A stretch of DNA of 23,298 bases from positions 1 to 23,298 of the forward strand of contig JANOYC010000156.1 of NCBI GenBank assembly GCA_031428675.1. Reading direction: 5' to 3'. The translations under genes and the position numbers were made by a program. A model generated the notes under the pieces. It was not told the origin of the DNA, did no database searches, and saw only the letters and a program-made list of their open reading frames with translations. Positions 13,446 to 20,982 of the stretch are shown here, piece after piece (position 1 is the first letter of the stretch; each line of letters starts with the position of its first letter). The DNA is from JANOYC01 sp031428675. Lineage in GTDB: Bacteria > Actinomycetota > Actinomycetes > Actinomycetales > Microbacteriaceae.

Positions 13446-14237
13446 TCAGGATTTGGAGCTCGGTCGGCCGGGAATGTGACTAAGAATGGACTTTGAGAAG
13501 CCGCCGTCAACGCAGATGTCTTGCCCGGTGACATAGCCAGACAGTGGGCTGACGAGGAATTCGATCACGTTGGCGATGTCCATCGGATCCCCGATTCGCG
13601 ACAACGGAATGATCTCCTCCCTCGCCTTCTTGATCGCGGGGTCGACGTACATCTGCTCGGTCATTCCTGTCCGAGTCATCCCCGGCGACACCACGTTCAC
13701 GCGGATGCCGTCGGGTGCCCACTCCAGCGCCAGAGTCTGAGCCAGCAGTGTCAACCCAGCCTTGCTGGGGCTGTACGCGCCCGATCCGGCATGTGGAAGC
13801 TGCCCGGACATGGAGGAGGTGAAGCACGCCGCGCCTCCGCTATCCCTCAGATGCGGATAGCTTGATTTGGCGAGAAGCCAGGCTGCTCGGAGGTTGACGG
13901 CGAACATGCTGTCCCAGTCCTCGAGCGAGAGATCCTTGAGCGCACCGGGCTTGGCGACTCCGGCATTCGCCACCAACGCGTCCAAGCCACCGAATTCGTC
14001 GACCGCAGCTGTGACCAGCCGTTCTGGCGCCTCAGGGTCGCTCAGGTCGCCCACCAGTGCGATGGCATTGCCGCCGATCGACTGGATGGATTCGACAACC
14101 TCCTTCTGTCGGGCGTTGGAGGTGTGTCCGCATACGGCGATCATCGCCTGCTCGCCTCGGGCGAGCGCTGCTTCTGCGAGCCTCAGGCTTGCGGATGCGC
14201 CGATGCCGCTGCTACCGCCACTGACCAGAGCCTTCAT
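13446..14237 (-). CDS. SDR family NAD(P)-dependent oxidoreductase
   Basis: This 263-aa short-chain dehydrogenase/reductase has the nucleotide-binding GGSSGIG (7-13), NAG in LDALVANAGVAKPG, the catalytic Ser in FTSSMSGQ and the YSPSK catalytic pair, followed by VNVVSPGMTRTGM and the C-terminal GQDICVDGGFS. Classical SDRs oxidise secondary alcohols or reduce ketones of sugars, cyclitols and polyols. The ATG overlaps the stop of the upstream isomerase-like gene by 4 bp (14234-14237), so the two are coupled and probably act in sequence on one intermediate. The second SDR of the locus (21935-22708) is only distantly similar. Confidence 0.92.
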   Translation of the reverse strand: MKALVSGGSSGIGASASLRLAEAALARGEQAMIAVCGHTSNARQKEVVESIQSIGGNAIALVGDLSDPEAPERLVTAAVDEFGGLDALVANAGVAKPGALKDLSLEDWDSMFAVNLRAAWLLAKSSYPHLRDSGGAACFTSSMSGQLPHAGSGAYSPSKAGLTLLAQTLALEWAPDGIRVNVVSPGMTRTGMTEQMYVDPAIKKAREEIIPLSRIGDPMDIANVIEFLVSPLSGYVTGQDICVDGGFSKSILSHIPGRPSSKS

Positions 14238-15061
14238 TGCACGAGCTCCTTCGACCCGAGATTCCAGCCCTCACGGCTGAGGTCGTGCAATGCCTGGGTG
14301 AACTCCTGCAAGGTGTTTTCTTCGCGGATGACTTCGAGCACGACGTTGTCGACTCCGAGCGTCGCTTCGACTGCGCGGCCCAATGCTTGCCAGTCGATGA
14401 CTCCCGTGCCGATGGGGTCGTGACCCCATACGTCGGTGCCCGTGTCTGAAATATGCACGAGAGGGATCAGGTCCTGATAGGCGAGCAGGGAAGCTACGGG
14501 GTCTTCGCCGATGTAGGCCGCGTTGGCGACGTCATACACGATCTTGAGCGCCTCGTCGTCGACCGTGCGGACGACGTGCGCGAGAGTTTCGATGGTGGGA
14601 GTAAAGCAGTAGGGGGTCTGCTCGAAGAGGAGGCGCGTACCAGCCTGCTTGGCCAGTGGGATCAGCACCTCCAGGCTCTCGTAGAGCCACCCGTGCACCT
14701 GCTCGAGTGACGGCGAGATCATGGGACGCCGCGTACCGGGGGAGATCACGATCTCGCGGACATCCCATCCGGCAGCCAGCTCGATGACCGAGTTGATGTG
14801 CTCGATGCTCTTGCGTCGCATGCTCGCCGCGGGGCTCGCCAGGTTGAGGTCGTATCCGCCGGCGTTCAGGGACCTGATCTCGGCCCCGTACTCGGTGAGC
14901 TTCGCCCGAGTTGCCGAGCGCTCGGCGGTGGAGATTTCAACCGGCCAGCAATGCGGAGAGCTGATCGGAACCTCGAAGGTCGTATACCCACTGTCGACCA
15001 GTTCAGCGATCGCATCGGCTGCTGTCGCTTTCCAGAGGTACGAGAACGTGTTGATGATCAT
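14234..15061 (-). CDS. Sugar phosphate isomerase/epimerase-like TIM-barrel protein
   Basis: This 275-aa protein of the xylose-isomerase-like TIM-barrel superfamily has metal-site residues in the usual order: Glu in RLLFEQTP, Asp in KIVYDVANA, His in PLVHISDTG and Glu in NVVLEVIRE. Members act as epimerases, isomerases, inosose dehydratases or 3-keto-glycoside eliminases. The conserved metal tetrad suggests an active enzyme, but the reaction cannot be assigned. The start ATG 15059-15061 is preceded by CGGAAG and overlapped by the stop of a 6-codon leader frame (15058-15078). It is followed by the coupled SDR. The promoter of this minus-strand operon should lie in the 136-bp gap after the IclR gene. 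Confidence 0.88.
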   Translation of the reverse strand: MIINTFSYLWKATAADAIAELVDSGYTTFEVPISSPHCWPVEISTAERSATRAKLTEYGAEIRSLNAGGYDLNLASPAASMRRKSIEHINSVIELAAGWDVREIVISPGTRRPMISPSLEQVHGWLYESLEVLIPLAKQAGTRLLFEQTPYCFTPTIETLAHVVRTVDDEALKIVYDVANAAYIGEDPVASLLAYQDLIPLVHISDTGTDVWGHDPIGTGVIDWQALGRAVEATLGVDNVVLEVIREENTLQEFTQALHDLSREGWNLGSKELVQ

Positions 15062-15078
15062 CGGACGCTTCCGTTCAT
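15058..15078 (-). other. Possible 6-codon leader frame (MNGSVR)
   Basis: ATG 15076-15078 with AAGGAAAG about 5-7 nt upstream opens a frame of six codons. Its TGA overlaps the ATG of the isomerase-like gene (ATGA). The ribosome binding site for this frame is better than the one for the gene itself, so translational coupling is possible. It may also be chance. Confidence 0.3.
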
Positions 15079-15197
15079 TGGGCTTTCCTTGTCTTTCAGG
15101 CGTGACGAAGTACCGCGACGCCGAGCTGGCCTGCGTTGAATGGTGAAGAAGGATTCGGTTGTGGGTAGCGGCCGGCGGGCCGATACCGAGTCGAGAT

Positions 15198-15995
15198 CTA
15201 AGCGGAGAGCTCCTCGGCGGCGGCGAGATAGGTGTAACTCGGCCAGCTTCTGGAGATTTCGGCCGCCCCCGCGAGCAGAAGCGGCGATAGTTCCGCCAGT
15301 CGGGCTCGAGTCATCCGGACGGAGGGACCGGCAATGCTGATGGTCCCGGTGGCTTCCCTGCCCTGTCCAGCTCCGTAGATGGGGGCCGCCACGGCGTTGA
15401 TGCCGAGGTCCATCTCTTCAAACGTCGTGGCATACCCGCGGTGGCGAACCTCGTCGAGCTCGACGATGAGACTGGATCGGTCAAGGGGCAACCTAGGGGT
15501 GGCGCTGAGGCGCCTCTCGTGATCTAGCACTACCGCGACTCGCTCTGACGAAAGAGTGGAAAGCCAGGCTTTTCCGGATGCAGTGGCGTGGGGAACCGCG
15601 TCCTGACCCATGACGGGGTCGAGGCGAAGTGACGAGTTCGAGCCTTGGGCTTTGGCGATCCACTGCAAGGAGTCGTTGGTCACTACCGCAAGACGGACAA
15701 GCTCTTCACTCTCAGCGGCGAGCGAGTCCAGAGCCCGCTGAGCCCATGTCCCCACTCCTGAAGACGAAAGTTGTCTGAGCCCGAGGGCGCCGAGGCTGTG
15801 CGTGGCGAAGTAGCTGGACGTGCGGGCATCTTGGCTTACGTATCCAGCACTCACCAGCGCGGCGAGGAGGCGATGTGCAATGGCCTTATTGATGCCTAGC
15901 CGCTCAGCGATCTCGCTGACGCGTCGGCCGGCAGGATGCGACACCAGCATCTCGAGCACATGCATCGCGTTCGCGACATCGTCGGCTAGTGCCAT
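15198..15995 (-). CDS. IclR family transcriptional regulator
   Basis: This 265-aa regulator has an N-terminal winged HTH (about 5-70: HVLEMLVSHPAGRRVSEIAERLGINKAIAHRLLAALVSAGYV) and a C-terminal IclR effector-binding domain. The latter contains VPHATASGKAWLSTL and the DEVRHRGYATTFEEMDLGINAVAAPI segment typical of the family. IclR proteins sense small organic metabolites and usually control the neighbouring catabolic operon and themselves. GAGGAG lies before the ATG at 15993-15995. A 30-bp palindrome (16023-16052) lies 28 bp upstream and is the likely operator. Its position between kinase/aldolase and isomerase/SDR/transporter genes, all on the same strand, suggests it controls the whole minus-strand set. 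Confidence 0.93.
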   Translation of the reverse strand: MALADDVANAMHVLEMLVSHPAGRRVSEIAERLGINKAIAHRLLAALVSAGYVSQDARTSSYFATHSLGALGLRQLSSSGVGTWAQRALDSLAAESEELVRLAVVTNDSLQWIAKAQGSNSSLRLDPVMGQDAVPHATASGKAWLSTLSSERVAVVLDHERRLSATPRLPLDRSSLIVELDEVRHRGYATTFEEMDLGINAVAAPIYGAGQGREATGTISIAGPSVRMTRARLAELSPLLLAGAAEISRSWPSYTYLAAAEELSA

Positions 15996-16022
15996 GACGT
16001 CATCTCCTCACCATCGTGGATT

Positions 16023-16052
16023 TGTAACAGCGTTACCAGTAACGTTGTTACA
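16023..16052. promoter_or_regulatory. 30-bp palindromic operator upstream of the IclR gene
   Basis: TGTAACAGCGTTAC (16023-16036) and GTAACGTTGTTACA (16039-16052) are reverse complements with one mismatch, separated by CA. It contains four GTAAC/GTTAC half-sites. It sits 28-57 bp before the IclR start codon and just after the kinase gene. Position and symmetry indicate a binding site for a dimer of dimers, most simply IclR autoregulation. Confidence 0.75.
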
Positions 16053-16114
16053 GGAGGATCGCATGCGTCGGTCGCTCCTGTCAAGCCACGACGCAAAACT
16101 GCTTCTCCACTGGG

Positions 16115-16717
16115 CTAGGGCGCTCCGATCGAGTCCTGCTGCACCAGTTCATTGAGGCGGACGAGAGCCGACTCGTCGTCGTTCGCGACGACGACATGCT
16201 CGCCGGTGTTCCAGCGGCACTCGACGGCACCGAATCGCTCCCAGTAGGTGTCCCATTCGGCGAGCTTGATCCGGTCCCTCTCACTGCCTCTGTCCACCAG
16301 CCGCTGCCGGACGACATCAGGTGATGCACACACGTGGATCACCCGGATGCGAGCGGCGGGCCAGGCTGCGTTCTCGGTGAATCGACGAAGGAAGTCGGGG
16401 TCGTCCAGGTAGGCCACGAACGGTGCGTCGAGGACGACGGAATGGCCGAGCTCCAGGTTTCGGCCGGCGGTGGCGAAAAGCGTCTCGTACTCAGCCGGCA
16501 TGATCTTTTCGAGGTACAGCGCGTTCGATTCTCGATCAGACGGATCCTGCCCTAACGCTTCGAGCGCTACTTTCACGAGAGGCCCTGCGAGTGTGTCCTT
16601 GTCGAGATAAACCGACCCCGTGACCGAGCTGAGGTGCCTCGACAATGTCGACTTGCCCGAGCCTGCCCCGCCGAGGGTGATGTACGCGATGGGCAGGGAG
16701 GGGGCGGTGGTGGTCAT
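16115..16717 (-). CDS. P-loop (AAA/adenylate kinase-like) kinase, probably sugar-acid kinase
   Basis: This is a 200-aa P-loop kinase with Walker A LGGAGSGKSTLSRHLS (about 15-30), YLDKDTL (substrate/Asp motif, about 38-44), a Walker B-like VVLDAPF and a lid-like region RQRLVDRGSERDRIKLAEW. It resembles small-molecule kinases of the gluconate/shikimate type rather than PfkB sugar kinases. Its stop region is followed by the IclR operator. Its ATG overlaps the stop of the upstream aldolase gene (16714-16717), so kinase and aldolase are made together. The simplest inference is phosphorylation of a 2-keto-3-deoxy sugar acid, or another intermediate, that the aldolase then cleaves. The substrate is not shown. 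Confidence 0.82.
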   Translation of the reverse strand: MTTTAPSLPIAYITLGGAGSGKSTLSRHLSSVTGSVYLDKDTLAGPLVKVALEALGQDPSDRESNALYLEKIMPAEYETLFATAGRNLELGHSVVLDAPFVAYLDDPDFLRRFTENAAWPAARIRVIHVCASPDVVRQRLVDRGSERDRIKLAEWDTYWERFGAVECRWNTGEHVVVANDDESALVRLNELVQQDSIGAP

Positions 16718-17361
16718 CGCTTCACTCGAGCGATCGCGGCCACGAATTGCTCCGCCGCCGCGGTGACTTTGCGCATGTCGCCCTCGGGGCGACCGGCCTT
16801 GGTGATGGCGCTGCCGACTCCGACCGCGACGACGCCGGCGTCGAACCAGTCGCCGACGTTGGCGATGGTGACGCCGCCCGCCGGGAGGATCGGGACGTGC
16901 GCGAGAGGCGCGAGGATCGCCTTGGTGTACGGAATGCCGCCGGCTTCGGTGGGGAAAAGCTTGACGATGTCAGAGCCGGCTTCGGCGGTGTTCAGGATCT
17001 CCGTGGGGGTGTAGGCGCCGCTGAGGGTGGCGACTTGGTAGCGGTTGGCGACGCGGATCATCTCTGGGTTGAGATTCGGGCTGACGAGGAACTGGGCGCC
17101 AGCCTGAATGCTGGCCCACGCGGCATGCCCGTCCAGGACAGTGCCCGCGCCGAACGTCACGTCCTGCCCGGCGAAGCGCTCGACGAGGCGCTCGATCACT
17201 GTCAGTGCGCCAGGAATGGACAGGGTGATTTCGAGGGCGCGGATGCCGCCGGCGACGGCAGCGGCGGCGACCTCGTACGCCTCCTCAGCGGTGTCGAGAC
17301 GGACGATAAGCACGTTGCCGGACTCGCGGATGGTTTCCAGGACATCAAGTTTTTTGAACAT
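16714..17361 (-). CDS. eda: KDPG-type aldolase (bifunctional 4-hydroxy-2-oxoglutarate/KDPG aldolase family)
   Basis: This Schiff-base aldolase cleaves 2-keto-3-deoxy-6-phosphogluconate or a relative to pyruvate and an aldehyde. From ATG 17361 (215 aa) it has GGIRALEITLS with the catalytic Glu (E44), VTFGAGTVLD (about 68-77), AGAQFLVSPNLNP and the Schiff-base lysine K134 in IVKLFPTE, followed by LPAGGVTIANVGDWF. The Arg that follows ITL/VTL in E. coli Eda is Ser here (S48), as in some galactonate-type relatives, so the substrate may differ from KDPG. The frame is open up to 17454, but the extra N-terminal residues do not look like the family. It is divergent from the plus-strand operon and coupled to the kinase. 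Confidence 0.9.
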   Translation of the reverse strand: MFKKLDVLETIRESGNVLIVRLDTAEEAYEVAAAAVAGGIRALEITLSIPGALTVIERLVERFAGQDVTFGAGTVLDGHAAWASIQAGAQFLVSPNLNPEMIRVANRYQVATLSGAYTPTEILNTAEAGSDIVKLFPTEAGGIPYTKAILAPLAHVPILPAGGVTIANVGDWFDAGVVAVGVGSAITKAGRPEGDMRKVTAAAEQFVAAIARVKR

Positions 17362-17417
17362 GACATCGATGAATACACCACTTTTCCGAGTTCCGCGAGC
17401 CTGAGACCCGGATGCGT

Positions 17418-17476
17418 TGACAGTCACATGTGACGTGTGGCACACTTTCTGCAATCGATCTCAGCAATCGTTCTCA
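17418..17476. promoter_or_regulatory. Divergent promoter/operator region
   Basis: On the plus strand TTGACA (17418-17423) is followed after 17 bp by CACACT (17441-17446), a possible -35/-10 pair. The perfect 12-bp palindrome GTCACATGTGAC (17423-17434) lies between them. Downstream, two tandem 13-bp units GCAATCGATCTCA (17451) and GCAATCGTTCTCA (17464) differ at one base and carry a central CG as in LacI-family sites. This region would control the six-gene plus-strand operon, and perhaps the aldolase/kinase pair. Confidence 0.6.
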
Positions 17477-17524
17477 TTTTTCGTGAGAGCGCGGTGCTGA
17501 GTTGTTGAGGCGGAGGAGTCGACG

Positions 17525-18517
17525 GTGATGAAGGGTCCTCCCGGTGACCCTCGGCCCACGGCTGTGGTGCTGGGGGCATCGCACTGGCATGCACTTCTGT
17601 ATCGCGACGGGCTTGCTCGACGTTTCCGCGTTGCGGCTGTGCAAGATGCGGATCTCGTCGCCGCGCAACTGTTCGCAGTCCCTCTGGGCGCGCCAGTCAC
17701 CACGACGGTCGCTGACGCCGTGAATGACGAGGGCGTCGACGTGGCGTTCGTACTCAGCCCGCACCACGAGATGCTCGCGGTCGGCCTCGAACTCATTGAT
17801 CGGGGCATCCCCTTCGTGATCGAAAAGCCCGCTGGCACGAGCCTGAATGACCTCAGCACGATCGAGCGGGAGGCGCGCCTGGCCGGTGTTCCAGCGACGG
17901 TGCCGCTCGTTCAGCGCGGCGCGCCGATCGACACCTGGTTGCGACAAGTCGGCGACATCGTCTACGAACGAATGGCTTTCATCGCCGGTCCACCTGCCCG
18001 GTATGAGCAAAACGGCAATCCTTGGATGCTCGACCCCACTCTCTCCGGCGGCGGCGGCCTGATGAACCTCGGCCCGCACTTCGTCGATATGGCTATCCGC
18101 CACATCGGGCACCCGATCGACGTCGTCCGAAAGCTGTCCGCGGCGCTGCACGATCAACCTGTCGATGATCACGCCACCGTCATCCTGACCACGAGCACCG
18201 GGCGAGAGGCCATCGTCGAGGTCGGCTACGCGTTCCCCGATTCGCCGCTGAAACGGTATTGCAGCTTCAGCGCCGCCGGAACGAGCGGGTTCGCAACTGT
18301 CGACACCACCGGCAGCGCTACGTTCACCGACCACTCCGGCACCACCACGACCTCGATCCTCCAGGTGGACAGCGACCCGCTGTATGAGGTGTTCGTCGAT
18401 GGTGTCGCCGACACGCTTACGACCGGGTTCGCGGGCATGCCGACGCTGGCGGAGCTCGTGGCCACGATGGAGGTCATCTGGTCGCCGGATACGGTGAGGG
18501 CGATGAGTCTTGGCTGA
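17525..18517 (+). CDS. Gfo/Idh/MocA family oxidoreductase, first gene of the plus-strand operon
   Basis: This is a 330-aa dehydrogenase-like protein. The Rossmann N-terminus lacks the classic GxGxxG and reads AVVLGASHWHALLYRDG (13-29). The EKPAG motif carries K101. The second domain has GGGGLMNLGPHFVDMAIRH, including the conserved His. It starts at GTG 17525 or ATG 17528, both behind GGAGGAG (17512-17518). It is the first gene of the run that overlaps the next by 8 bp. Family members oxidise sugars, inositols or glycosides with NAD(P). The SHWHA N-terminus marks it as a subgroup different from the other two copies in this locus (8754-9989 and 20979-21959). Confidence 0.88.
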   Translation: MMKGPPGDPRPTAVVLGASHWHALLYRDGLARRFRVAAVQDADLVAAQLFAVPLGAPVTTTVADAVNDEGVDVAFVLSPHHEMLAVGLELIDRGIPFVIEKPAGTSLNDLSTIEREARLAGVPATVPLVQRGAPIDTWLRQVGDIVYERMAFIAGPPARYEQNGNPWMLDPTLSGGGGLMNLGPHFVDMAIRHIGHPIDVVRKLSAALHDQPVDDHATVILTTSTGREAIVEVGYAFPDSPLKRYCSFSAAGTSGFATVDTTGSATFTDHSGTTTTSILQVDSDPLYEVFVDGVADTLTTGFAGMPTLAELVATMEVIWSPDTVRAMSLG

Positions 18518-19505
18518 GGTGAGCATCGACGACGTGGCCGAGGCGGCAGGAGTGCACCGTTCGACTGTGTCACGCGCGTTCTCGAAACCCGACGCCGTCC
18601 GCACGGCGACCAGGGAGCTCGTACTGCGTGTCGCCGCTGAACTCGGCTATTCGATGAACCCCCTGGCTCAAGCCCTCCGCCGCGGCTCTAGCAATCTCGT
18701 CCCCCTCATCGTCCCGGACATCACCAACCCGTTTTTCGCTGAACTGGCCCGGGCGACGACCGCCGCCGCCGAAGCCCGCGGCTACCAACTGATGCTCTGC
18801 ATCACCGGGGGTGAGACCGGGCAGACCGCCGGCTACCTGACCGCAATGCAATCCATGTACTCCCCTTTTGCTGTCGTCGCCCCTTCCACCCGCGTCGACT
18901 TGGATGCGCTCCGTCACTACGCGTTCCAGAACCGGGTCGTCGTCATCGACAGGGTCAAGGACGACCCTTCCGTACCCACGGTCACTGTCGACAGCGCCCA
19001 CGGAGTAGACCTAGCCTTCGACCACCTCCTTGGGCTCGGCCACACCAACATCGCCTACGCCCCCGGCATTGTGGGCACCTACACCGCCCAAGACCGGTGG
19101 GACGCGTACCATCACGCCGCCGAGCGGCACCGGATCGCGCCCGTTGTTTTGGAAGCGGCGCCGGGCATGGAGCTGGGTCCTGGGATAGTCGACCACTGGT
19201 TGCAGGAACCCGTTCGCTCCACTGCGGTCATCGCTTCCAATGACGTCATCGCATTCGCCATGATCTCCGAACTCGGCACCCGCGGATTCACTGTTCCCAC
19301 AGACCTCTCGGTCGTCGGCTTCGACGGCCTTGACCTCGGTGCGCATTTCAGTCCTCGATTGACGAGCGTCCGGCAACCGATAACCGACCTCGGTCGGATA
19401 GCCATCGAACTCGGTGAAACCCTCATCGCCAACGGCGCACCTGACCACGTCGTTCTCGAGCCGACGCTTCTCATCCGCTCATCGACACAGAAACTCCACT
19501 CATGA
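18510..19505 (+). CDS. LacI family transcriptional regulator
   Basis: This 331-aa LacI/GalR-type repressor begins with HTH residues 5-28 (SIDDVAEAAGVHRSTVSRAFSKPD), followed by the hinge helix (YSMNPLAQALRRG) and the periplasmic-binding-protein-like sugar-sensing core (LVPLIVPDITNPFFAELA, VVIASNDVIAFAM, SVVGFDGLDLG). I used TTG 18510. GTG 18519, three codons later, is equally possible. It overlaps the upstream dehydrogenase by 8 bp and the VOC gene by 4 bp, so it is made as part of the operon it presumably represses. The tandem 13-bp units at 17451-17476 are the likely operators. Confidence 0.94.
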   Translation: MAEVSIDDVAEAAGVHRSTVSRAFSKPDAVRTATRELVLRVAAELGYSMNPLAQALRRGSSNLVPLIVPDITNPFFAELARATTAAAEARGYQLMLCITGGETGQTAGYLTAMQSMYSPFAVVAPSTRVDLDALRHYAFQNRVVVIDRVKDDPSVPTVTVDSAHGVDLAFDHLLGLGHTNIAYAPGIVGTYTAQDRWDAYHHAAERHRIAPVVLEAAPGMELGPGIVDHWLQEPVRSTAVIASNDVIAFAMISELGTRGFTVPTDLSVVGFDGLDLGAHFSPRLTSVRQPITDLGRIAIELGETLIANGAPDHVVLEPTLLIRSSTQKLHS

Positions 19506-20065
19506 AACCGAACCCCAGTCGTCTACCTGGATTGCAGTACGTGGACCATGTAGCTTTCACAGTCCCCGACCTCGACCATGCCACCCGCCTCTTCACGGTC
19601 CTTCTCGGCGCCGAAGAGCTGTACGAATCGACACGCGGACCCGACAGCGCGGTCATGCCGGAGCACTTCGGCGTCCCCGAGGACGCCCACCTCAAGCTGC
19701 GCATGCTCCGGCTACCGCCGAACCTGAACGTCGAGCTTTTCCAGTGGTGGAGCGCGGATCGCTCCCCCGTGTTCCCGCGTGCCAGCGACGCGGGTGGCCA
19801 TCACCTCTGCTTCGTTGTCGACGACGTCGACGACGTCGTCGACGCTATTTCAGAACTCCACGGCGTTGAGGTCCTCGGCACGCGGAAAGAGGTCGCCGGT
19901 GACAGTCCGGCGGTCGCCGGGAACCGGTGGGTGTACGCCCGAACGGACTGGGGACTCATTCTCGAGTTCGTCGATCGGTCCCGGGTCGCCGACCCCCCGC
20001 ACCTCGTCGGCCCTCGCGACTGGCACACCCACTCGACCTCGACCACCTCGGAGACACCCGCATGA
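19502..20065 (+). CDS. VOC family protein (glyoxalase/dioxygenase-like)
   Basis: This 187-aa member of the vicinal oxygen chelate superfamily has two beta-alpha-beta-beta-beta modules with the metal ligands in order: H16 (YVDHVAFTV), E78 (NVELFQWW), H100/H101 (GGHHLCFVV) and E155 (GLILEFVDR). Such proteins are metal-dependent lyases, isomerases (epimerases) or dioxygenases. The presence of all ligands argues for an enzyme. The ATG overlaps the LacI stop by 4 bp, and its TGA overlaps the next ATG (ATGA, 20062-20065). In a sugar locus an epimerase or keto-sugar lyase role would fit, but the family is too diverse to assign the reaction. Confidence 0.87.
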   Translation: MKPNPSRLPGLQYVDHVAFTVPDLDHATRLFTVLLGAEELYESTRGPDSAVMPEHFGVPEDAHLKLRMLRLPPNLNVELFQWWSADRSPVFPRASDAGGHHLCFVVDDVDDVVDAISELHGVEVLGTRKEVAGDSPAVAGNRWVYARTDWGLILEFVDRSRVADPPHLVGPRDWHTHSTSTTSETPA

Positions 20066-20982
20066 GAATCGCTGGCCACACCCTCGGCACCCCCGATCAC
20101 ACCGTCCCTGAAGCCCTGCAGCTGTTCCGGCGAGCTGGCCTCGATGCGGCCGAAGTGATCTACCAGGACGACTACGCCAGCGGCTTGCCCATCGGCAATG
20201 CCGCCGCAGCGGCCGAAGCGGCACGCGTCGCCGATGGTGAAGGCATCCCCATCATTGGGCTCACCCCGTACACAACCGCGATCAACGCCACCGACGAGCG
20301 GATCCGGACAGCGGCTGTTGACGAGCTGCGTTCCGCGATCGACATCGCTCACGTCGTCGGCGCAAGCCGCGTCCGCGTTTACTCCGGGGCGTGGCAGCCT
20401 GGTCAGGAGCAGCACACCGCGCACTGGAATCAGCTCGTCCGCTCGTTCCAAGAGCTCTCCGGTCCGGCAGCCGACGCCGGCGTCGTTCTCTGTGCGGAGA
20501 ACCACTTCGGCACAATGACCCAGACCGCGCGCGACACGGCGAAGCTTATCCGCGCCGTCAACTCCGCCTCTGTCCGGGTTCTCTACGACCAGGCGAATCT
20601 GACCTTCACGCACGACGAGGGCGTCGACGAAGCTATCGCCGTCCAGGGCGATCTCATCGGTCACGTGCATGTCAAGGACCTGATCTTCAAAGACCCGAAC
20701 GCTCCGTTCATCGCGTCTGAGACGGCACGCGTGCACGCAAGTGAGCGAGCCGTCATATCCCGCGTCGTAGGCGACGGCTCCATCGACTGGTCTCGTGTCC
20801 TGCGTCGCCTCCGCGAGGTCGGCTACCACGACGTACTCTCGCTCGAGTACGAGTACCGGTGGCACCCGCAGGACCTCGACGACCCGGAGATCGGATTCCG
20901 TCGCGGCGCCGAGCACCTCCGAGCTCTGCTATCCAGAATCGACCTGAACGCGACAAACAAGGACGCCGAGGTTCCCTCGTGA
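20062..20982 (+). CDS. Sugar phosphate isomerase/epimerase-like TIM-barrel protein (second copy)
   Basis: This 306-aa TIM-barrel protein of the xylose-isomerase-like superfamily starts at ATG 20062, which overlaps the VOC stop. The earlier in-frame start at 19927 would run deep into VOC. Metal-site residues follow the usual order: Glu in VLCAENHFG, Asp in VLYDQANLTF, His in GHVHVKDLIF and Glu in VLSLEYEYRW. It differs strongly from the copy at 14234-15061, so the two probably catalyse different steps. Candidate reactions in such loci are ketose/aldose isomerisation, epimerisation, inosose dehydration or beta-elimination from a 3-keto-glycoside. The next gene starts inside its end (GTGA, 20979-20982). 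Confidence 0.9.
   Translation: MRIAGHTLGTPDHTVPEALQLFRRAGLDAAEVIYQDDYASGLPIGNAAAAAEAARVADGEGIPIIGLTPYTTAINATDERIRTAAVDELRSAIDIAHVVGASRVRVYSGAWQPGQEQHTAHWNQLVRSFQELSGPAADAGVVLCAENHFGTMTQTARDTAKLIRAVNSASVRVLYDQANLTFTHDEGVDEAIAVQGDLIGHVHVKDLIFKDPNAPFIASETARVHASERAVISRVVGDGSIDWSRVLRRLREVGYHDVLSLEYEYRWHPQDLDDPEIGFRRGAEHLRALLSRIDLNATNKDAEVPS

Noticed and set aside
17474..18604. 376-aa minus-strand frame opposite the dehydrogenase
   Set aside because: Shadow of the 17525-18517 gene. It lacks any family motif, and the plus-strand gene has EKP and a ribosome binding site.
19816..19845. GTCGAC/GACGTC-rich repetitive stretch
   Set aside because: It encodes the acidic VDDVDDVVD segment of the VOC protein. 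The symmetry follows from codon usage.
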